Of a stretch of 51,896 nucleotides of DNA, positions 47,188 through 51,896 are shown in pieces. The notes under the pieces are model-generated. The model was not told the origin of the DNA and did no database searches. It worked only from the letters and a program-made list of their open reading frames with translations. A program made the translations under genes and the position numbers. Numbering within the stretch: position 1 is the stretch's first letter; every line of letters starts with the position of its first letter. The DNA lies in assembly GCA_030611725.1 (NCBI GenBank), contig JAUWPG010000002.1, forward strand, positions 1 through 51,896, given 5' to 3'. The DNA comes from Gammaproteobacteria bacterium (lineage in GTDB: Bacteria > Pseudomonadota > Gammaproteobacteria > PS1 > Pseudothioglobaceae).

Positions 47188-48825
47188 CTAGTTATTAAAT
47201 TGTTTTAAATCATCCAGAAGTGTTTTGGTATTTTGAGAGTAATCAATCGGTAAATCAATCACGTGCACCCCACCATCAGCAAATGCTTTTTTCATAGTAG
47301 GAATAAGTTCCTCACTAGAAGATATTCTGTGCCCAGTAGCACCATAGCTATTTGCATACATAACAAAATCTGGATTATTGAACTCTAGGGCAAAATTAGG
47401 TAGCCCCTGCCCTGCTTGCTTCCATTTAATCATGCCATACCCACTATCATTAAAAATAATAGTAATTAAATTAAGCTTAAGCCTAACCGCTGTTTCTAAT
47501 TCTTGAGAGTTCATCATAAAACCACCATCACCACACACTGCCACTACTTGACGCTCTGGATACATAAGAGCACAGGCCATCGCAGATGGTAAGCCAGCAC
47601 CCATGGTTGCCAATGCATTATCCAACAACAGAGTGTTTGGCTGATGTGCGTGATAATGTCTGGCAAACCAAAGTTTAAACATGCCATTATCTAGTGTAAC
47701 AATACCATCATCTTTAAGCACTTTTCTAACATCTGCCACCACGCGTTGTGGCAACATTGGAAAGGATGCATCATCATCCAAGGAATGAATAGCTTTTCGA
47801 ATTTTTTCACGAATCGGCTCTATCCATTCTCGATTACAAGCATAACATTCGTTTAGAGCCTCATTGATTCGGTCCATTGAATTGGAAATATTACCAACCA
47901 CCTCAACCTGTGGATAATAAATATCTTTAATTTGTGCCGAATGAAAGTTAACGTGAATCACTTTTTGCTCATTACCTTTCATGATAAATGGTGGCTTTTC
48001 AATAATATCATGACCTACATTAATGATTAAATCTGCTTTCTTAATAGCCTCGTGCACATAGTCTTTCGAAGAAAATGCAGCTGTTCCAATAAAATGTGAA
48101 TCATCGCCACTCAATACACCTTTACCCATTTGAGTATTAAAAAACATAATACCTGTTTTGTTAACAAAATCAGACAGTGGCTGCCTAATACGCTTGCGGT
48201 TAGCACCTGCACCTACCAATAACAACGGTCTTTTAGCAGCTTCAATAACTTTGACTGCCTTTTTAATTGCGCGCTCACTGGCGAATACCCGGTGGATCGC
48301 TTGCCTAGGAAAGACACTATCATCTGCCACTTCTTCACTGGCAATATCTTCTGGCAATTCTAGATGCACGGCACCTGGACGCTCCTCTTCTGCAATACGA
48401 AATGCACCGCGTACCAATGAAGGAATTTGCCTTCCATAAACAATCTGGTCAGAATCTTTAACCAAAGGCTCCATCATTCTAACAATATCTAGGATTTGGA
48501 ATTTCCCTTGTAAACTTTCTTTAATTGGTTTTTGCCCTGTAATTACCACCATTGGCATTCCGCCAAGTTGTGCATAAGCAATAGCGGTTACTAAATTAGT
48601 TGCGCCCGGACCTAAAGTCGCTAAACATACGCCAGCCCTACCTGTTAGACGGCCATAAGTAGCTGCCATAAAAGCCGCTGCTTGTTCATGACGCGTCAAA
48701 ATAAATTTAATTTTTGATCTGCGTACTGAATCTAAGAAATCCAGATTTTCTTCACCAGGAATACCAAAAATATACTCTACACCTTCATTTTCTAACGCTT
48801 TTACAAATAGGTCTGATGCCTTCAT
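47188..48825 (-). CDS. Acetolactate synthase-like ThDP-dependent enzyme
   Basis: The 545-residue protein has all three ThDP domains. The N-terminal PYR part has the activating Glu in ILTRHEQAAAFMAATYGR, and LGPGATNLVTAIAYAQLGG follows. A middle domain comes next, then the ThDP-binding block GDGGFMMNSQELETAVRLKL and NDSGYGMIKWKQ. It resembles the catabolic large-subunit acetolactate synthases that act without a regulatory subunit, and no ilvH-like gene is nearby. Decarboxylases and carboligases of the same family (glyoxylate carboligase, sulfoacetaldehyde acetyltransferase) are alternatives. It overlaps the FMN protein by 1 nt (TAATG) and precedes the aldehyde dehydrogenase, so it is probably not for branched-chain amino acid synthesis. 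Confidence 0.85.
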   Translation of the reverse strand: MKASDLFVKALENEGVEYIFGIPGEENLDFLDSVRRSKIKFILTRHEQAAAFMAATYGRLTGRAGVCLATLGPGATNLVTAIAYAQLGGMPMVVITGQKPIKESLQGKFQILDIVRMMEPLVKDSDQIVYGRQIPSLVRGAFRIAEEERPGAVHLELPEDIASEEVADDSVFPRQAIHRVFASERAIKKAVKVIEAAKRPLLLVGAGANRKRIRQPLSDFVNKTGIMFFNTQMGKGVLSGDDSHFIGTAAFSSKDYVHEAIKKADLIINVGHDIIEKPPFIMKGNEQKVIHVNFHSAQIKDIYYPQVEVVGNISNSMDRINEALNECYACNREWIEPIREKIRKAIHSLDDDASFPMLPQRVVADVRKVLKDDGIVTLDNGMFKLWFARHYHAHQPNTLLLDNALATMGAGLPSAMACALMYPERQVVAVCGDGGFMMNSQELETAVRLKLNLITIIFNDSGYGMIKWKQAGQGLPNFALEFNNPDFVMYANSYGATGHRISSSEELIPTMKKAFADGGVHVIDLPIDYSQNTKTLLDDLKQFNN

Positions 48826-50321
48826 TAATCTTCTCCTTCAACACACAGCGAATACAATTCATTCATAGGGATGGACTTACCATTAGGTTGCACAATTCTA
48901 ACGTGCATTCGATTTAAGAGGCGTACTTCTCTAACGCCACACGAGTGCGCAATTACTTCTACTGCTTTAGTTATGTTATTAACATAATTTTCAACTTTAA
49001 CTATTTTACTTTCTGGATTTAGCCCTTTTTGCAGGCGTTTATTATGCGTGGTAATACCGGTTGGGCAAGTGTTTTTATTGCACTTTAGTGATTGAATACA
49101 ACCAATAGAAAACATAAATCCGCGCGCTGATGTGACAAAATCAGCACCTGCACAAATTGCCCAAGCCACATCTGACGGTGTAATCATCTTGCCAGAAGCA
49201 ATCACTTTAATCCTGTCTTCTAAACCACATTGCATGATTTTATCTACCACTAGTGGCAATGCCTCTTTAAGTGGTAGACCAACGTTATCCATTAGTGCCA
49301 TCGGTGCCGCACCTGAACCACCATCACCACCATCAACCGTAATAAAATCAGGTGCAAATTCCACTCCACGCTTATTAACTTCAACCAATAAATCTTCTAG
49401 CCATCTTATATGGCCAATAACCGTCTTAAAACCAACAGGCTTCTCAGTAATATCTCGGACATGATTAATCATATCGAGCAACTCACTGGCATTTGACACC
49501 TCAATATGACGATTTGGGGAAATTGAATCTACACCTTTTGGTATGCCTCTAATATTTGAAATTTCAGTCGTTACCTTAACACCCGGTAAAATACCACCTT
49601 TTCCTGGTTTGGCACCTTGTGATATTTTAATTTCAAACATTTTCACTTGATCATGTTGAGCAACATCAGCCAATTTTTGATCATTCAAACTACCATCATC
49701 ATTTCTTACGCCGTATTTAGCTGTGCCAATTTGAAACACCAAATCCCCGCCACCTTTGAGATGATAAGGACTTAACCCGCCCTCACCTGTATTCATCCAG
49801 CAATCTGCTTTTTTTGCACCACCAGACAATGCTAGCACCGCAGGCTTAGAAATTGCACCATAACTCATGCCTGAGATATTGAAAATTGATTTAGCGGCAT
49901 AAGGATACTTACTATAATCTTCACCAATAGTCACGGTTCTGGTTTTCACTGCATCACTATCAAGCATCGGAAAAGAGCAGTTAATAAAAATAATCGAGCC
50001 AGGTATATTAAGATTTTTTGTCGATCCAAAGGCAATCGTGTTGTCTTTATCACTAGAGGCACGATCTATCCACTGGCGCTCAGCACGATTAAATGGCATT
50101 TCTTCGCGGTCCATAGCAAAGAAATATTGACGAAAAAACTCTCCTAAATTGCTAAACAAGTAACGAAAATGCCCAACAACAGGATAGTTTTTTAAGATGG
50201 CATTTTTACTTTGACTAATATCAAAAATAAATGTCACTACGATAATAGTAAATACAATTCCCAATAGCCAAACAAACAAAGTTGGCATTAAATTAAAAAT
50301 CAGTTCTGATGTAGTTGTCAA
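48825..50321 (-). CDS. Membrane-anchored FMN-binding glutamate synthase-domain protein
   Basis: The 498-residue protein has one N-terminal membrane helix (LMPTLFVWLLGIVFTIIVV) and then the FMN domain of glutamate synthase, without the glutaminase or NADPH subunits. Family blocks are NISGMSYGAISKPAVLALS, GEGGLSPYHLKGGGDLVFQIG, KISQGAKPGKGG, ITVDGGDGGSGAAPMAL, and the iron-sulfur cysteines in CIQSLKCNKNTCPTG. Stand-alone GltB-domain proteins of this kind are common, and their reaction is mostly unknown. The start is TTG 50321 with GGGAGAG 8 nt upstream. First gene of the trio with the ThDP enzyme and aldehyde dehydrogenase. Confidence 0.9.
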   Translation of the reverse strand: MTTTSELIFNLMPTLFVWLLGIVFTIIVVTFIFDISQSKNAILKNYPVVGHFRYLFSNLGEFFRQYFFAMDREEMPFNRAERQWIDRASSDKDNTIAFGSTKNLNIPGSIIFINCSFPMLDSDAVKTRTVTIGEDYSKYPYAAKSIFNISGMSYGAISKPAVLALSGGAKKADCWMNTGEGGLSPYHLKGGGDLVFQIGTAKYGVRNDDGSLNDQKLADVAQHDQVKMFEIKISQGAKPGKGGILPGVKVTTEISNIRGIPKGVDSISPNRHIEVSNASELLDMINHVRDITEKPVGFKTVIGHIRWLEDLLVEVNKRGVEFAPDFITVDGGDGGSGAAPMALMDNVGLPLKEALPLVVDKIMQCGLEDRIKVIASGKMITPSDVAWAICAGADFVTSARGFMFSIGCIQSLKCNKNTCPTGITTHNKRLQKGLNPESKIVKVENYVNNITKAVEVIAHSCGVREVRLLNRMHVRIVQPNGKSIPMNELYSLCVEGED

Positions 50322-50659
50322 CGCTCACTCTCCCTAATGTTTATTCAGTATATTACGCTTAAAAATAACAACAATCTTGTCAAAAAAAGACTTTTGATAA
50401 AAAAGGGTTATTTTGCTTCATTATTTGTTATTTTCCTTAAATAATAATTCACCAGATCCAATAATTAATATCGAGATTAACATGGCTCGGTTGTCATTAA
50501 TAACGGCAAGCATTTGATTGATTATTTTTTAACGACTATACCAATCTATACGTGAATGTTTTCAAGTAAATTTAAAAAATAAAATTTATTTTTAGATATA
50601 GATTTTTGACTCTGAATAAAAAGTATTTCAAGCAAAGTAAAACCCTTGAATAGTAGGAA
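50322..50659. other. Intergenic region upstream of the GltB-domain trio
   Basis: This 338-bp AT-rich stretch separates the TrpD-like gene's end from the trio's start (both on the minus strand). No protein frame is convincing. It contains the promoter candidate listed next, and a short TCAAAA/TTTTGA hairpin at about 50379-50396. I see no strong terminator for the TrpD-like gene. Confidence 0.5.
50347..50374 (-). promoter_or_regulatory. Candidate sigma70 promoter for the GltB-domain/ThDP/ALDH operon
   Basis: On the minus strand TTGTTG (50374-50369), 16-bp spacer, TATACT (50352-50347). Transcription would start near 50340, about 20 nt before the TTG start codon. Confidence 0.45.
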
Positions 50660-51730
50660 TTATTTAAGGCGATTAAGCACTTTACCAGAATCAAGCACTG
50701 CACGCACTAATCCTGCAGCATCAACAAGAGAGTTTGCTTTTTTAGTGTGCCAAAGTACCAAACTAGCAGACAACACAAGGCCGTCATAAAACATACCTCG
50801 CTCTCCTGAAAGGGCGGCCTTTCCTAGCTTGACCGTATAATCTGCTAACGCAGAAATATCATTATGCACATCCATTTCAGGCGGAAATGAAATCGCACGC
50901 ATATCTTGCTCAATACCTAAAGATCTAGGCTCGATATCCACTCGGTCTTTCTCAATGTTTCCCTCGTAAGAGATCATTAAACCTTTTTGACGAAGCGATG
51001 GAATAACACCACCTTCAACACCGCGCACCAATAACGCACTGTCGATACCAGATGATTTAACTAATTCAGCATAGATCGGCGGATAAGGCTTGTGTACATA
51101 GCCCAAAATAGAGTGTGTTTTTCTGCCACGCAATGGACCGATTAGCGTCTCTACTGTATTAATAACAGTTCGCTTAATAACTCGATCACGTAGTCCAACC
51201 ATATTATGCAAACCCTGGCAATAACTTGCTTGGTCAATATAACTCCAACCTATTGAAGCATCTTCTAATCGAGCTTTAGCATCTGCTGTTGAATGATCAA
51301 CACTCAAGCCTAAAGCTTGAACAATATGTCGATGTGTTAAGCCAAATTTAGGGCTAAGCGCATCCAGACTGTGGATAACAGTAGGCAAGCCTAACTCGGC
51401 CAAAACAGGGGATAAAAAAGATGAAATAGGAATAGAGCGATTGTAGCCACTATATGGATCACCTAAGTCTACCAACTGATCCACATCAACAGATTGCTGA
51501 TCGCTTTCTGCTAGAATTGCTGCTAAAATTCCTTGGTTTTCTTCCATTGTTTCGCGCTTCATACGCAAAGCAATTAAGAAAATAGCTGATTGAACATCAT
51601 CAATCTCACCACGCAAAATGGCTTGCATGCCATTTTTAGCTTCTTCAAAATCAATATCCTTACTCAAATCCGGGCCAGTTGCCACACGTTGAATAATGGA
51701 TTTCATTAATGCTTTAGAGTCATTACTCAT
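50660..51730 (-). CDS. TrpD-like glycosyltransferase-family protein (non-canonical)
   Basis: The 356-residue protein has the anthranilate phosphoribosyltransferase fold: a helical N-terminal domain (about 1-75, with AKNGMQAILRGEIDDVQSAIFLIALRMK) and a large domain (SLDALSPKFGLTHRHIVQALG, NTVETLIGPLRGRKTHSILGY, LLVRGVEGGV). The TrpD motif GTGGD is replaced by DLGDPYSGYNRS, so it is not the tryptophan enzyme. It is closer to the TrpD2/YbiB group, for which nucleic-acid binding has been reported. It lies 2 bp after the stop of a Rieske protein gene and is probably cotranscribed with it. Its role there is unknown. Confidence 0.8.
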   Translation of the reverse strand: MSNDSKALMKSIIQRVATGPDLSKDIDFEEAKNGMQAILRGEIDDVQSAIFLIALRMKRETMEENQGILAAILAESDQQSVDVDQLVDLGDPYSGYNRSIPISSFLSPVLAELGLPTVIHSLDALSPKFGLTHRHIVQALGLSVDHSTADAKARLEDASIGWSYIDQASYCQGLHNMVGLRDRVIKRTVINTVETLIGPLRGRKTHSILGYVHKPYPPIYAELVKSSGIDSALLVRGVEGGVIPSLRQKGLMISYEGNIEKDRVDIEPRSLGIEQDMRAISFPPEMDVHNDISALADYTVKLGKAALSGERGMFYDGLVLSASLVLWHTKKANSLVDAAGLVRAVLDSGKVLNRLK

Positions 51731-51732
51731 GA

Positions 51733-51896
51733 TTAAACCTCTATATAAATTTCGTTATTTTTTTGCTTGACTGCGTAAGTTTGCAGGTTGTCCACATCTT
51801 TCTCTGAGCTATCACCAGTAGCTAAATCAAAGCTAAATCCATGCAACGAACACTTAACACGATTACCTTTAAGACAGCCTAATGTTAGCTCAATAT
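51733..51896 (-). CDS. Rieske [2Fe-2S] protein, C-terminal part (cut by the window edge)
   Basis: Only the last 54 codons are visible. They read IELTLGCLKGNRVKCSLHGF, then SFDLATGDSSEKDVDNLQTY and AVKQKNNEIYIEV before TAA at 51733. The CSLHG segment is the second Rieske motif (C-x2-H). The layout fits a small ferredoxin such as the NirD subunit of nitrite reductase or a dioxygenase ferredoxin. The first C-x-H motif lies outside the window. The TrpD-like gene starts 2 bp after its stop. Confidence 0.85.
   Translation of the reverse strand, partial: IELTLGCLKGNRVKCSLHGFSFDLATGDSSEKDVDNLQTYAVKQKNNEIYIEV

Noticed and set aside
49132-49464. 110-codon plus-strand frame inside the GltB-domain gene
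   Set aside because: Antisense to strongly conserved FMN-domain blocks.

Overview
The window is an AT-rich bacterial chromosome segment, densely packed with ordinary housekeeping genes. I found no insertion sequences, phage genes, CRISPR arrays or rRNA. Gene order (thrS-infC-rpmI-rplT-pheS-pheT-ihfA, hisS-yfgM-like-der, rpsF-rpsR-rplI-dnaB-alr, cpdA next to a YqiB-like gene) points to a gammaproteobacterium. The low GC content, short spacers and gene set suggest a streamlined marine sulfur-oxidiser-like lineage (SUP05/Thioglobus or relatives). That placement is inference from gene content, not proven by the sequence.

Region 1 (1-3324) looks like a vitamin B12 salvage unit. The window opens inside what appears to be the 3' half of a cobalamin riboswitch. 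It is followed by a BtuB-like TonB-dependent receptor, a BtuM-like membrane protein with a single cysteine, and the adenosyltransferase CobO/BtuR. Region 2 (3351-6450, minus) is glyA-nrdR-radA. Region 3 (6674-10836, minus) is a tight msrA-moeB/thiF-tdh-kbl-glycine transporter-like operon. It would turn threonine into glycine beside glyA. The 223 bp between regions 2 and 3 holds a short membrane-type reading frame interrupted by one stop.

Region 4 (11207-13104, plus) has a NIF3-like small protein, an AI-2E/PerM-family permease and an unknown protein. Region 5 (13108-25727, minus) is a long co-directional run: oligopeptide-type binding lipoprotein, lspA, thiO-like oxidase, DUF1566 protein, recJ, thrS, infC (ATT start), rpmI, rplT, pheS, pheT, ihfA. 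Divergent from it is fabI.

Region 6 (26612-32775, minus) holds ppiD, tRNA-Asp, tRNA-Val, hupB, and a partial cytochrome c maturation cluster (ccmC, a ccmD of 53 codons, ccmE, ccmG). It ends with tsaB and a glycosyltransferase-only PBP1b-like protein. ccmG carries a copy of its own 3' end at its 5' end. Region 7 (32949-42041, plus) holds rpsF-rpsR-rplI, dnaB, alr, cpdA, a DUF1249 gene, a 5'-nucleotidase, hisS, a yfgM-like gene and der.

Region 8 (42016-51896) has pyrG with a small cysteine-rich partner, the lipid flipper msbA, and a translationally coupled trio: GltB-domain FMN protein, acetolactate synthase-like ThDP enzyme and aldehyde dehydrogenase. The right edge has a non-canonical TrpD-like protein and the C-terminal end of a Rieske protein. 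The trio, the CcmG self-repeat and the B12 module are the most interesting items.
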